Shown: piece by piece, positions 1-11,960 of the stretch
Position numbering within the stretch: the first letter of the stretch is position 1
How the letters are laid out: each line of letters starts with the position of its first letter
DNA from: Dugong dugon
Taxonomy: Eukaryota > Chordata > Mammalia > Sirenia > Dugongidae
Assembly (NCBI GenBank): GCA_030035585.1
Contig: CM057462.1
Span: 137,852,734 to 137,916,733, forward strand
Length of the DNA: 64,000 nucleotides
Reading direction: 5' to 3'
Made by a program: the position numbers and the translations under genes
Notes under the pieces: model-generated
What the model was told of the DNA's origin: nothing
What the model saw: the letters and a program-made list of their open reading frames with translations, nothing else
Database searches by the model: none

Positions 1-1389
1 CCTGGAATTACTAATCATTAAATATGTGTACATTGCCAGTGAAATAGCTTAGAGCTCAAAGAAGCTTTATAAATAGGGGAGGAACCCCTGCTTTTTAAGA
101 ATGGGGACTCTGCCATTCTTGTTATTGAAATACATAAGATTTTGATATTGGGTCATATTAAGGAACTAATGCTATTAATTCTAACTAATTCTATTAATTC
201 TAAATCTCAGGATTTAGGAATCAAATGAGATTCAAATTATAGAGGAAAAGGGCCAGTGTCCTCAGCTCAGAATTAAAATATTAAATTGCACTTAGAATAA
301 ATTCTCCCCAAGGTTTGCATTGCTCTTCACAACCTGGCTGCTGCCTTGCTCTTCCTCCCTGCCTCCTGCCTCCTGCCCCCTGCGGTAGCCCCACTGGCCT
401 TTTCCCTGTCCAGCTCACCAAACTATTCGGCTTCAAGGACCCTCACTCTTCCCAATTCTCAGAAAGCCCTTTCTCCTCTTCACTTAGCTCTTCCCATGGC
501 TCTTTCTCTGCAGATCTCACCCTAAATGTTACGCTGGGACCCCTTCCCTGACTGCAAGTAGCCCCTTTCTATTCTCTTTCCATGACCCTGTTTATTTCTT
601 TTTTTTAGACTGTATTTATTTCCATCAATTACTGTCTTTGCCCTACTGGAATGTAAATTCTGTAACAGAGGCATTGGTGCCTAATACAGTGCCTGGCATA
701 TAGTATGTGGCCAGTAAATATTTGTTGGTTAAATAGAAGTTGTTTACTGGTCTGAAGAGCTCCTTTTTGTTTAAGATTAGTTTATCATGCTGGACCAGAA
801 GGATTTAAGTATTCCTAATATCAAGAGCCAAGCCAATCTGTTTTCCAGTGCTCTTACGCATCTTCACCTGTTTCGTTGTAATTTTATTGAGTGTTTAGAG
901 AGCAGTGCTGGCTTTGCTCAGAGCAGAGAACTCAAAAGATCTCCCAGGGGGAATTGTGCTCACTGTGACATGTCTTTCAGATTTCGATGGGCACTAAATG
1001 ACTTCACTGCAGATCATTTATGAATGACAAAGAGGCTTGTTTTGGTCTTCAGTGAGCACACAGTACAGTAATGGAGGTAGAATTATTCTGTTCCCTTTTC
1101 CCTGCTGTTTTATCTGTTTGGTGCATCCTTGTAAACAGCCTCTGGATGGCCTTTTTATGAATCTGTCTTCTGTCTCAGAGCTCTTACCCCATCCTTAAAC
1201 CAAAGGCTGCTGCCCAGCTTCAAGCTGAAAAGGAAATTTTGCCAGTTTGGTGTCAGAAATCAACATTATCACCATAATGCTTGTCACTGAAAGTGGAAGA
1301 CTTGAAATGCAAATTTGGTGAGTAATTAAATTAGTTTCGTGTCATTCTTTGGTAGTGTTCTAAATGTTGCTTTTTTATCTCTCTCTTAG
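1..1389. other. End of upstream CDC14A intron
   Basis: No exon was found before the one at 1390, so this is read as the 3' end of the preceding CDC14A intron. An L2-like fragment fills roughly 300-735. I recognise nothing in 1-300 or 740-1380. The stretch ends in the pyrimidine-rich acceptor 'tctctcttag'. Confidence 0.7.
300..735 (+). repeat. L2-type LINE 3' fragment
   Basis: A pyrimidine-rich coding-like part is followed by the usual L2 3' end wording: 'ctactggaatgtaaattctg', then 'cagtgcctggcatatagta' and 'aatatttgttgg'. The orientation is the L2 sense strand. The short frame at 315-551 falls inside this repeat and is not a gene. The family call is from memory of the consensus. Confidence 0.55.
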
Positions 1390-1482
<93 letters not shown>

Positions 1483-1652
1483 TGAGACTTGGGCTGTAGC
1501 ACTTTGCTAGAGAGCTTGCTACTCTGCAGTTGGATGATCGTGTTCTTTTGATTGTCTTAAGACTGTAACCATGGTGTTATATGGAATGAAATGAGATAAT
1601 AGTTTTTAGTATTTCATTTTTACAGGATATTTTTTCTGTCTAGTAGGGATAA

Positions 1653-1805
1653 GGAGCCCTGGTGGCACAGTGGTTAAGAACTCGGCTGCTAACCAAAAGG
1701 TGGTCAGTTCAAATCCACCAGCTGCTCCTTGGGAACCCTATGGGGCAGTTCTACTTTGGCCTATAGGGTTGCCATGAGTCGGAATTGACTCGATGGCCAC
1801 GGGTT
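1653..1805 (+). mobile_element. Afrotherian SINE (short form)
   Basis: This is a complete short-form copy from 'ggagccctggtggcacagtg' to 'gactcgatggccacgggtt'. It contains the tRNA-like B-box 'ggtcagttcaaatcc'. A perfect 12-bp target-site duplication, 'tagtagggataa', flanks it at 1641-1652 and 1806-1817. Confidence 0.93.
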
Positions 1806-2174
1806 TAGTAGGGATAAAATAGCTTTTCCCTTTTTAGAATGAAATTTTCCCTTGGCTCCTTTTTTCTCCCAACAATTTACTTTAAGCACCAGGAGCACGT
1901 GATTTATGAGCTAGTCATGTTGAGATTTGTTAGATTTCAGCAATGTACCAAGGATAGTAGAATAAGACCCTCTAAATACCTTCCAGGAGCTCATATTTAG
2001 TAGGTACCCTAAGTCTACTATTTAGCACACAGATCTGGCTTACACCTGAGAAAGGCTGTCTTTTATAACAGTGTTGGAAAAGAACGTTTTGTAAGTGAAG
2101 ATCTTTTAAAAATCTGGAGTAAACTTGAGCATGTTGTGGTGGTAATAGGGAACACATATCAAAACTCCTTTGTC

Positions 2175-4005
2175 CCAGCTTGTGCCACTAACAGTAAAAA
2201 ATAAGTGACTAAAAAGATAAAATTAGATATCTATCTCATTGCAAACACACAAAAAATTCCAGATGGATTAAAGACCCAAATGTGAAATGCAAAACTGTGA
2301 AATGTGAAAGAAAACAAAAGAGAATGTTTTATGGCATCTTGCTAGAGACGAGACAATTTACAAATAAGAAAAACTAAACGACCCAATAGAAAAGAGAACA
2401 AAGGACGGGAACAGGCAGTTCACAGGCAGGGAAACCCAGTGGCTGATAAAGACATGGGAAGATGCTCATCCACACCTGTAATCGGGGAAAAACACAAAGT
2501 ACCTGTGATGAGGGGAAACAAAAAACAGTCTCTGACTTACGATGGGGTTCTGTTCCAATGACTCAGTCATAAGTTGAATACTTCATTGTTTTTTTTTTTT
2601 AGTTTTCATTATTATTGCCTTTTATTATCAGTATCTTTATAAATCCAATTTTTAATTGTCTTTGGGGGTTGGAAACATTGCATGTAAAATTACAGATATA
2701 TTTTAATAATACATACATAAAAAATACACAAATTATAAAAATGTACTCCAACAATGAAGAAGAGTTGGACAACACTGGCATTTTGTAAGTTGTGGTAATA
2801 ACTCCACCTTTGGAAGATTCTGGATCATCTGGATTATCCTTGGGAATGGGGATGGCGTTTCTAGTCAGAAAATTAGTGAGAGTTATCTGTATGGTCCTTT
2901 TTTTTTTCTTTATATAATTCACGGTAACATCTCATTTCTTCCTGAATCTGCCTATTGACTTGAGCAAGGAGATCAGTGTTTGTGTCCATGGTTTCAAGCA
3001 ACTGAAGTACCTGATTTAGTTTAGAAAACTACATCTATATAGCAGCGTTTTGCACAGTAAATCATAAAATTGTACATCTGTGAGTAAACATTTGAGAATG
3101 AGAACATCAGCAAATTATGTGCTGCAACACTGTACGTAGTACATATTACTAACGATAAGATGTGTAAAAAAAAGGGACTGCTATAAGTGTGGTTAGTCAT
3201 AACTTGAATATGTCGTAAGTCGGGGACTACCTGTAAAACCACAATGATATACCATTTCACATCCATCAATCGACAAACGCTGATAAGTCTGATAACACCA
3301 AATGTTGGCAAGAATGTGGAGAAACAGAAACTCCTGTATGTAGCTAATTGGGAGTAAATTGCTACCATCACTTTGGTGAGCAATTTGGCAATTCCTGTAA
3401 AAGCTGAAATTGCTCGTATTCTATAAACCATCCAGCAATTCCACTTCTAGGTGATACCCTACAGATTTCTTGCACATGTTCGCATATTCAAGATTGTTCC
3501 CTAAGTATTATTTACAATAGCAAAAATGTTGATAAAAAATGGCCTCTGATTGGGGAAATGGATAAACATTGGTTATGTATATAATGAAGTATTAAACAGA
3601 AGTTAAAATGAGTGAACTAGATTTACATAGATTAGAATGGATAAATCCTCAAAACATAATATTGCGTGGAAAAGAAAAAAAAGTAACAAAAGGATATATA
3701 TGGATAGTAACAAGTATGTAAATTTTTATAAATGCACAAAATAAGATCATATGTAGCTCATGAACACACAGAGGACAGCATTCACCTGTGAGAAGGGAGG
3801 AAGGCATATGGGGGAAAGAGGCTTTACCTGTATCTGTATGATGGTCTTTCTTTTGTTATTTTTTAAGAGAAATTAAAACCAAATATGGTAAACCACTGAT
3901 ACCTGTCTACATTTGGTGTAGGGTATATAGGTGTCGGTTTTGCTTTATTTTGTACTTTTCTGAATGTTGGAAATATTTTACAATTTTTTTAAGCACAAAA
4001 ACAAA
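2175..4005 (+). mobile_element. L1 3' portion, interrupted
   Basis: Sense-strand L1 sequence: 'ttccagatggattaaagacc' is the ORF2 C-terminal region, and from 3236 on comes the 3' region ('aatgttggcaagaatgtgg', 'attccacttctaggt'). A Tigger element at 2526-3233 splits it. Both halves are decayed, with no usable frame. The 3' end is at about 4005 in an A-rich tract. Confidence 0.7.
2526..3233 (-). mobile_element. Tigger/pogo-type DNA transposon relic
   Basis: The ends are inverted: 'cagtctctgacttacga' on the left against 'tcgtaagtcggggactacctg' on the right. The insertion lies inside an L1. The - strand in about 3020-2760 reads a stretch like MDTNTDLLAQVNRQIQEEMR followed by a basic YKEKKRT segment and PDDPESSKG. 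That pattern resembles the C-terminal tail of Tigger transposases, which would make this an internally deleted copy keeping the transposase end. The ends are firm. The coding remnant is a suggestion. Confidence 0.6.
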
Positions 4006-4195
4006 AAGTTCAGAGATCTCCTTGGAGATTTGTAAGGACATTCCCATTCTAAAGATTCTGAATGCTTTGGAGTAATAAAATAGTGTTTAACTCAGAATTT
4101 TCCAAAGTACTTCATCCTGAAACATTCCAACACCCTCTCCCCCATTTCTGTTAACTTTCAGCAGAACTAGTGTTCTGAAACACTCATATATACAT

Positions 4196-4690
4196 TTCTT
4201 GTTTTATTGTGCTTTAGGTGAAAATTTACAGCTAAAGTTAATTTCTCATTCAAAAATTTATACACATATTGTTTTGTGATGCTAGTTGCAATCCCCAGAA
4301 TGTGATAGTATACTCCCCTTTTCCACCCTGAGTTCCCTGTGTCCATTTGTCCAGTTCCTGTCCCTTCCTGTCTTCTCCTCCTGCTTTTGGACAGGAGCTG
4401 CCCATTTGGTCTTGTGTATTTGATTAAATTAAGAAGCACTTTCCTCACGTGTGTTATTTTTTGTTTTATAGGCCTGTCTAATCTTTGTCTGAAAAGTGGG
4501 CTTTGGGAACAGTTTCAGTTCTGGGTTAGCAGAACATCCAGGGGCCATAGTTTCGGGGGTTCCACCAGTCTCTGTCAGACCAGTAAGTCTAGTCTTTTTA
4601 TGTGAATACGGGTTCTGTTCTACGTTTTTCTCCAGCTTTGTCCGGGACTCTCTGTTGTGACCCCTGTCAAGGCGGTGGTTGGTCATATAT
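4196..4690 (-). mobile_element. L1-type 3' tail copy (family T)
   Basis: The + strand reads 'tattgtgctttaggtgaaaa' next to a T tract, the reverse complement of a poly-A-ended LINE tail. The same tail recurs at 21190, 34280 (+), 35722, 36538, 52376 and 52741. On the - strand the frame 4686-4429 is open for 85 codons and ends at the stop shared with other copies (see findings). The copy is truncated at its 5' end near 4690. Confidence 0.8.
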
Positions 4691-5600
4691 GCATTTCTTG
4701 ATCCATACCCATGCGGAACACTGAAGAGCTCTTAGCATTAGAATGATATGCTGCCATTTGTGGAACTGTTTTTGCATTGCTTCCTGAGAGTCTGTGTGAT
4801 AGATCACTTATCATATTGTGGTATTTTGTCTATATAGGAACAGGAATATGCAAGTTTTCTCTCAGAGCAGGTGTGAGGCCAGAAAAATCTTCCTTAACAG
4901 AGGATGCATGAACCTCCCGTTGGCAATCCTTTAATAATATTCATCATTAAAATGAATCTATACTGTTTGTATTAAGGGAGGTGTTTGTTGTGTTTTGAGG
5001 ATGACGATGACCCCTAGTGATATCTTTGTTGCTGAACTATGTTTTAACGTGGGTGAGTCTTACTTAATGGGAAATCTCAAAAGCAATTATTTGAGATCTT
5101 CTGGGCATGCCAGAACTTGTCTCTTAACAAAGGCTTAAAGGGTCAATCACTTAGAACTTGGCATCAGCTACCTCCTTTCTTCTAAAGCAAACGTGCTGGT
5201 AGATGTAATTATAAAATTTATCTCTACATGAAATGTTGAACCAGATAGTTGTTAGGTTAATTATGGTATTGTGATTTTCAGCTAAGTTTATTTAATAATT
5301 AGCTTTGTATTTCAAAGGGAAAGCTCTCCTTACCATGTTTTTCTGTTGAGTATCAGAAGTATGGAAAAAAAAAATCTTTTATGCTGTCTTAAGACTTCTA
5401 TAGATAACTTCCTTTCATTGTCAAGTTTTTGTTGTAGTGACTGCCTCTCTTCTTCTCCGTTCTTTGAGGTCAGCTCTGCACCATGGAGCTTAATAACCTT
5501 TGCTTTTGATGCTTGGTATAATGGAAGAGAATCTGCATTAGTTTAGAGTAGTGAGGATGTGCCAGTTTACTGAGTGTTGGAAATATATGGTTTATCCAGT

Positions 5601-5797
5601 AAAACCAGCTGTCGTTGAGTTGATTACAACTCATGGTGACCCCATATGTGTCAGAGTAGGGTTTTCAATGGATGATTTTTTAGAAGTAGACTGCCAGTCT
5701 TTTCTTTTTGAAGTGCCTTCGAGTGAACTTGAACCTCCAACTTTTTGGTTAGCAGCTGAGTGTGCTAACCCTTTGTTTGCAACACCCAGGGACTCTG
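5601..5797 (-). mobile_element. Afrotherian SINE, diverged subfamily
   Basis: The reverse-oriented copy starts 'aaaaccagctgtcgttgagt' and ends 'acacccagggactct', with the marker 'ccccatatgtgtcagagtag'. The same subfamily appears at 38455, 44574 and 46361. It has 'tcagaagtagat' in the middle where the common type has 'gtttccgagg'. The frames at 5551-5868 and 5631-6017 lie across it and are not genes. Confidence 0.8.
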
Positions 5798-5953
5798 GTT
5801 TATCAAATAGGGGTAATTTATTGATGTCCAGACTGTTGAGTCCATTCTCAACAGCTGGGACATATTGAGTAACCTGGATCAACATGAAAAGTAGAGTCTT
5901 CATCAGATTTTTCTTGTTAAAGTGGTAAACAAACACCAGTATACAGGATCTGA

Positions 5954-6108
5954 GAGCCCTCGTGGTTAAGAGCTTGGCTGATAACCGAGAAGTCGGCAGT
6001 TTGAATCCACCAGCCACTCCTTGGAAACCCTATGGGGCAGTTCTACTCTATCCTGTAGGGTCACTATGAGTTGGAATTGACTTGACGGCAGTCGGTTTCC
6101 TTTGATTT
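5954..6108 (+). mobile_element. Afrotherian SINE (short form)
   Basis: 'gagccctcgtggttaagagc' through 'ggaattgacttgacggcag'. It is the first of two head-to-tail copies separated only by the target sequence 'atacaggatctga' (5941-5953 and 6109-6121). The head is shortened by a small deletion (the usual 'gtggcacag' is missing). Confidence 0.88.
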
Positions 6109-6121
6109 ATACAGGATCTGA

Positions 6122-6324
6122 AGGAGCCCTGGTGGCACAGTGGTTAAGTGCTCAGCTGCTAACCGGGAGGTTGGCATTTCAGACCTACCAGCTGCTCTGT
6201 GGGGAGAAAGATGTGGCAGTCTGTTTCTGTAAAGATTACAGGCTAGGAAACACTGTGGGGCAATTCTACTCTGTCCTAGAGGGTTGCTATGAGTCGGAAT
6301 TGACTCAGTGGCAATGGGTTTTTT
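6122..6324 (+). mobile_element. Afrotherian SINE (long form)
   Basis: This is the long subfamily, with the extra internal segment 'gagaaagatgtggcagtctg' and 'gtaaagattacagg'. It is flanked by 'atacaggatctga' (6109-6121) and 'atacaggctctga' (6325-6337). It follows the preceding SINE directly, so one target sequence now exists three times. Confidence 0.9.
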
Positions 6325-6944
6325 ATACAGGCTCTGAGAACAGAAACAACTGTCAGGGTCTCTGTGACCCATTAAATACAATCAAGAGGTGAGTTACATC
6401 TGTTTTTTTTTATCAGCAGGAACAAGACAGTGGTTCAGTGATTTGCATTGTGAAAATTGACTCACACCAATTTTTTGCTATTTCTATTTGTGTGGTCCTA
6501 GATGAGTGTTAGCAAACTTTCTGTAGTAAGGTTACTGCCAAACTTTTTGTACTGTTTATACTATACTTCCAAAAGCCAGCCTTAGTTGACAAAGATTGTT
6601 TGCAATAGGATTGCAATCACTTTAATGAACATAGTAATAATTATTCTGTTGAATGCCTATTAAATGAGGCACTTTTTTCCCCTCTACCAGAGTTCAAGAT
6701 AAATTACCATTATTTTTGTTTTTAAACCAAACTGAATGTGGCTAAGTGGGTGACGCTCAGATGTTGATAAAAGGCCTTTGGTCTGTTTTTCTGGTGCCTG
6801 TTATTGCTAGTTTTAGACTTATTCTATTCTGCAGACTTTATGTGACTAGCCCTTTTAAGCCATGATTCAGAATTCTTTTTTTTTAAATTTGTTGCCTGTT
6901 CTTTATTTAAGATTTTACCATAACCATTTGCGGTGCAATTAATT

Positions 6945-7560
6945 ACTTTTGTGTGTGGCCTACCTTTCTAGCCATGGTCTTGTAACTCCCATCCAAGTGA
7001 TTGGGCAAGACTGTGTGATAGGGTAATTGTGGCCCACCAAGGGGATTGGTCAGTTTTGCCTTAAAAGAGAGCCAATTCCAGAGCAGAGGGAAGAGCCCAT
7101 CACTACCAAGGAAGGAGAGATCAGCAGCAGAGACCTGGCAGCAGAAGACTGCACAGTAGGCTTCCAGGCCCATGGAAGGAGAAAGCTGAGTGCCTTTGGG
7201 CAGAGGCCTAGGGCCAGGGAGAGGTGTGCCTTTGAGCACAGCTGGGAAGAGGCTATCCTGATGGAAGAACTGTATCCTGAGTGTTCCTGAGCCTGAATTG
7301 TAACTGTTACTTCCCTAATCCCATAATTGTGAATATGGTCTGTGAGTTCTGTGTGGCCATTGCAGTGAATTACTGAACCCAGTAGAGTGCTGTGGAAGGG
7401 ACAGCTGGTGTCAGAATTGGTAGGGATGGTGCAGAGAGGAGGTGTGTCTGACCTCCATCTCATGGGAATCAGCCTTGAGCTGTTGATCTTGGTTCTTCTT
7501 TCCCCTTGTAAAGTTAGAAGAGGTCAGACACCACCCCTATGCCGTTTTTACAGGTTTCTG
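6945..7560 (+). mobile_element. Possible solitary LTR
   Basis: A block with LTR-like features: a moderately GC-rich middle full of glutamate/glutamine-like purine runs, then 'ctgttacttccctaatccca' resembling an R-region poly-A area, then 'agctggtgtcagaattgg' in a position where a primer-binding site would follow. I cannot name a family. No clear flanking duplication was seen. Several overlapping frames (6943-7463) have no recognisable protein and are treated as chance. Confidence 0.3.
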
Positions 7561-7959
7561 TGTTTTTGCATTTTTTTAATGGTTGTGAAGAATTCATTTT
7601 TTACACATCTCTGTTTCTTTAGATGAGTAAAGCGATTAGTGTGTAGCTATATGTTAAATCTGAAGAGGAAGAGATCCTGTGATCCGTTTTTTGTTAAGTA
7701 CTTGTCCTGTTCAGCTTTTGGCCCTGCCCCATAATGCCCTTTGGTTTTGCTTTTAAAGAATTGACTACAACTTTCTTCTCCCCACTAATTCTCATCAAAT
7801 GCATTTTCATCTTTTAGGCCTAAATGATATAAGCAATCAACTCTTTCTTTTCCTTATATCTGGTAACTGTATGCCATGGATTTGTTCAGAGACTGGAAGC
7901 CAGAGGATATGTTGGACAATAGTGTCAAATATTTTATCTAGTTCCCAAGTATATATACA

Positions 7960-8300
7960 ACATAGTCTAGGGCTGAGCTGTGTAGTATGGTAGTTACTAG
8001 CTAAATATGCTTTTGAGCATTTGAAATTTGGCTTGTCCAAATTGAGATAGACTGTAAGTTTAAAATACAAATTGGATTTCAAAGATTTAGTATGAAAAAA
8101 GAATGTAAAATATCTTATTTATAATTATTTATGTTGCTTACATGTTGGAAGGACCATATTTTGCATATATTGGATTAAACAAACTATTAAAATTAATTTC
8201 ACTTGCTTATTTTTTAATATGGTTATGAGAAAATTTTAAATTACATATATGGCTCTGATTTGTGGCTGACATTATATTCCCATTGGACAGTGATGGTCTA
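7960..8300 (-). mobile_element. hAT-type MITE relic
   Basis: This resembles the non-autonomous hAT element also found at 21820-22235 in the other orientation. Shared pieces include 'attaatttcact' / 'agtgaaattaat', 'aaaatttt' tracts, and the end 'ttggacagtgatg' against the partner's 'cagcactgtttaatag'. It is strongly decayed. Confidence 0.5.
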
Positions 8301-9421
8301 GGGTATGATTTTGCAGTTGTACATAGCGTATGATTAAAGATGGCTTTATGTAGTTTTTGCTTTGATAGGTCAGGAGATCCCAGCCATTAAAGATGTTCAG
8401 CCATAAGTTGAATGGCCTCCTGGTAATGATCATTCCTTTATTCATTCATTCCACAGCATCTACAGCATAGTACTGCACTCTGGGCATACAAACATAAAGG
8501 ACATATTCTCTGTTCTTCGGAAGCTCATGGTCTTGTGGTGGTTCTGCAGATGGGATTCAGTTCAGTGCTTGGAAGTCTGCTTTGATGACTTTTTGAGATC
8601 CTTTCGAACCCATTGCTCTGCAGATATTTATACTCCTCCCAACTAGTTATTCTGAGAATTTACAGAGATTGTTGGAATCAGGACATATGAAGATCATGAT
8701 CATTCCTAATACCTCTTACTCCATTTACCATTAATTCTTTTTTTTATTCTTTAGTGTAGTCTCCACATTGTAAACATTGTGCCTCTCTTCTTCGTTCTTT
8801 CTTCATTTTGAACAACCTTATTTCCAGAAATGCTTTTTCATTGTTTTATGTAAATATATTCTCCATCTCTGGTTTCATCTCCTCATTATTAGTATTTACC
8901 AGGTTGCTTCATTCTGAATGATTTCTTAGACTCTTGATTACAAACAGTGGTGTGTTGGTAAACTGGCTCTCTAAGTAAGAAGCGTTTGCTGATTTCTGTG
9001 GTATAAATACTCCCACCATGGCTGATTTGGGCTCTCAGAATTTCTGAACATTTAACAGCCAACTCTTGAGAGCCTGTACAACCCAGCTCTAGGACACTGG
9101 TGAGTCAGCCCTTTCTGTTAGTGTTTAATTGTCGGTGGTGATTCTAGTTTTCCTAAATTTAGTTTTTCTTCTACTGCTTCTCTGCAAAATAAATACAAAA
9201 ACATAAACACAAAAATCCCAATTACTCCTTTTACTCAAATATTCATTCATTTAGTTTTTTACCCAACAAATATTTATTGACTGCAACTCCCTGTGCCCCC
9301 CAAAGTCATAGTTATGTGGATTTTTATAATCACTTCATGATACCTTTATGGTTCAGCTGACTACTTATCCACAAGTCACATTTAGAATGATAGAATTGCC
9401 AGGATGAGTGGAGTTTAGATG

Positions 9422-9726
9422 CAGAGGCAGATTATCCAATAGGCAAGGTAAGCATGGTGCTTACTTTGCTTACCAGATCATCCGTAGTGAAAAATTTCAC
9501 ATTTTTCCACCACATCAAAGGTTCTGCTTCTAGGTATGGCTGGCATCTGTTCCCCTCCCAACCCACAGCACCCTCCTACAGAATCAAAGCCTCTTTTCAA
9601 ATTTATAATCACTGACAGGGCAGTTGACCATGTAAGCAAGGGAAGCATGGGCTACTTGTGCTTACTTACTAATCTGTAGTGAACAATTTCTTATGCTTCC
9701 CTTGCTTATTGGATAATTCATCTCTG
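9422..9726. mobile_element. hAT-type MITE with intact ends
   Basis: A 305-bp element with ~34-bp inverted ends: 'cagaggcagattatccaat' on the left and, read on the other strand, 'cagagatgaattatccaat' on the right, both continuing to 'aagcat'. It is flanked by a perfect 8-bp duplication, 'tttagatg', at 9414-9421 and 9727-9734. An 8-bp duplication with CAGAG ends is the hAT pattern. The interior has no coding frame and contains a partial direct repeat ('gtagtgaaaaatttc' and 'gtagtgaacaatttc'). Confidence 0.75.
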
Positions 9727-10539
9727 TTTAGATGGTCAAGCATGAGGTTGAGCTAAATTTGTATTTGGATGTCTCAAGTCTTCTGTACTGGGGGTTAGAG
9801 ACACATGATTTATTCTTCAGGAGAGATGAATGATTAGAAACCCTGGGTGTTTGTTTGGGTATTACCTTATCTCCTGAATGAAGAGCATCCTGTATTTACC
9901 TGTTTAAGAGAGTAATGCAATACATGGTAAAACTATCATGACTGGTAAAGACAAAAGCTGTAGTTCTCTCAGGCAGCAAGGAGTGTGCAAAATTTCCTCT
10001 CAGTGGAAATGTATGGGCTTTCAGTGTTCCTTTATGAGACAGGTGGAGAAATACAACATGTCCTCTTATTCAACTCAGTAAATGTTTGGCTCAATAAACA
10101 TGAATGAATGAATGAGCAAACCCAGAGTTAAAATAAGCACCTGGGAACCGTAACTGCAATAAAAACTGTGACAGTTTAAAACTTTTTGAAATATCTATTC
10201 TAGCACATTGGTACAGTGATTTAAATCCTAAAAACTGTTTGTAGCCTGTCTTTAAGTGTCTGGGTTAAAATAAAACTCTGTTTAATAGCATTTGGCAAAG
10301 GAAGAGAAAACTACTTTGAGTATCACTGCTTTTAGCCTTGTTCAATTAATATACCTTTTGGAGAAGAGAATAGAAGGAAATGATCTTAAATGGACAGAGG
10401 GATTTTGGGTTAATGTGAAAAAAAAGCTTCTCTTGTTAGTGAGGATTGAGGTATTAGGCTACTTGGTTAACAAAAGTGGTCATAGAATATTTTCTTGGGG
10501 TGAGCGACTTCTTTACTTAATTTAAAAATTACCTACAAA

Positions 10540-11960
10540 CATTATATTTGTGCCAGGCACTGTATTAGGTGCGGGGGGGACAGTGGTAGTAGAAAATGTA
10601 TCGATCCTACCTTCTTTGAGCCTATTACAGAAAGAGAGAATCAAATAAGCATGCCAGGATATAATTTCAAACTGTAAAAAGTTCAGTGAAAAAGAAGTTT
10701 GGGGATCTCATCTAGCCATTGTTAAGGTTGGGGATTTTCACCTGAGAGAAGTGATCTTTGAGCTGAGATCTGAAGGATGAGTAGGAACTACCTAGGCAAA
10801 GGTGAGTAGGAAGAAAGAACATTCCAGGCAGATGTAACTAGGTTCTGTGGTGAGAGCAGAACAGCCCATCTGAGGGGCTCAGGGAGGACTATTGTGATTG
10901 GGCACAGAGAGTGAGTGAGGGGAGAGGCAGGCAAGGGCCAGATAACCACAGTGTCTTGTAGCCCTACTGAGGATTTGAGCTTTATTTTGAGAGCAGTGAG
11001 AAGTTAATGAAGGGTTGCAGCTGATGAGTAACCAGATGGGATTTGTTGTTTTGCTTTTGTGTTTTTTTTTTTTTTTTTAAATGGCACTCTGGTTACAGTG
11101 AAGAAGATTGATTAGAAAGACTAAGAGTAGGTGTAGGCCGACTATTGCCGTAGTCTACATCAGAGGTGGCAGTGGAGTTGGAGAGAAATACATGGATTCA
11201 AGATAATTTAAGAGGAAAGAACAATGGAACATAGTAAAGGGTAGAGTAAGGGGAATGAGACAGATGAAGGGACTTCAGTCTAGCTTGGACAATTGTGGAA
11301 GCTGTGTCTTTACAGAGATAGGGAGTGCTGGAGAACGACATTATTGTTGTTATTCTGGAGGGGGATGAGGGCAGATTCAAGTTTCTTCTTACACAGAGTT
11401 TGAGATTCCTTTAAGGCACCCAAGTGGAAATGCCATGTAGGTAGTTGGCTTATACTATTTTGGAGTTTTAAGAAGGGGTTTGTGCTGAAGGATTAAATCT
11501 GGGGGTGACTGGCAGATGATAATCTACGTAGATGCGATTGTCTAGGGCAGTGGTTCACAAAATGGGGTCCCTGCAACAGCAGCAGCAGCATTCGTTTCAC
11601 CCGGGAACTTGTTAGAAATGCAAATTGTCAGGTTTCCCTCCTCCCCCAGGTTCACTGATTCAGAAACTCTGGGGATGGGGCCCAGTAATCTGTGTTTTAA
11701 TGAACCGTCCGGGTTAGCTTGAGAACCACTAGTCTAGGGAGACAGTATACAGTGAAAAGAATCTGGACTGGGATTGAACTGTAAGGATCTCTAATGTTTA
11801 AAGATTATTAGGAGAAGGATGACTTTTCAAAGGAAATTGGGAAGGAGTAGTGGTTGGAGAGGTAAAAGGAAAACCCAGGAACCAAGAGAAGAGAGTGTTC
11901 AAAGGAAGAAGGTTTGGGTAGTTTGGGTGGTTTATTTGTTCATTTTAACGATGACAGAGA
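10540..11960 (+). repeat. Old unassigned mammalian repeat
   Basis: A purine-rich, decayed stretch containing phrases common in an old dispersed mammalian repeat: 'gtgccaggcactgtattagg', 'aagaacattccaggcagatg', 'ttgagctgagatctgaag', 'cacccaagtggaaatgcc'. A MER5-type element sits inside at 11550-11737. I cannot assign the family. No coding function is visible. Confidence 0.35.
11550..11737 (+). mobile_element. MER5-type (hAT-Charlie) MITE
   Basis: Starts 'cagtggttcacaaaatgggg' and ends 'agcttgagaaccactag', giving short inverted ends. The interior is typical: 'ggaacttgttagaaatgcaa' and 'agaaactctggggatggggc'. It is flanked by 'tctaggg' on both sides (11542-11548 and 11734-11740, approximately), close to the 8-bp hAT duplication. 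Confidence 0.8.

Noticed and set aside
7027-7463. Overlapping frames on both strands of 87-137 codons
   Set aside because: They lie in an LTR-like GC-richer block with no protein similarity I can see.
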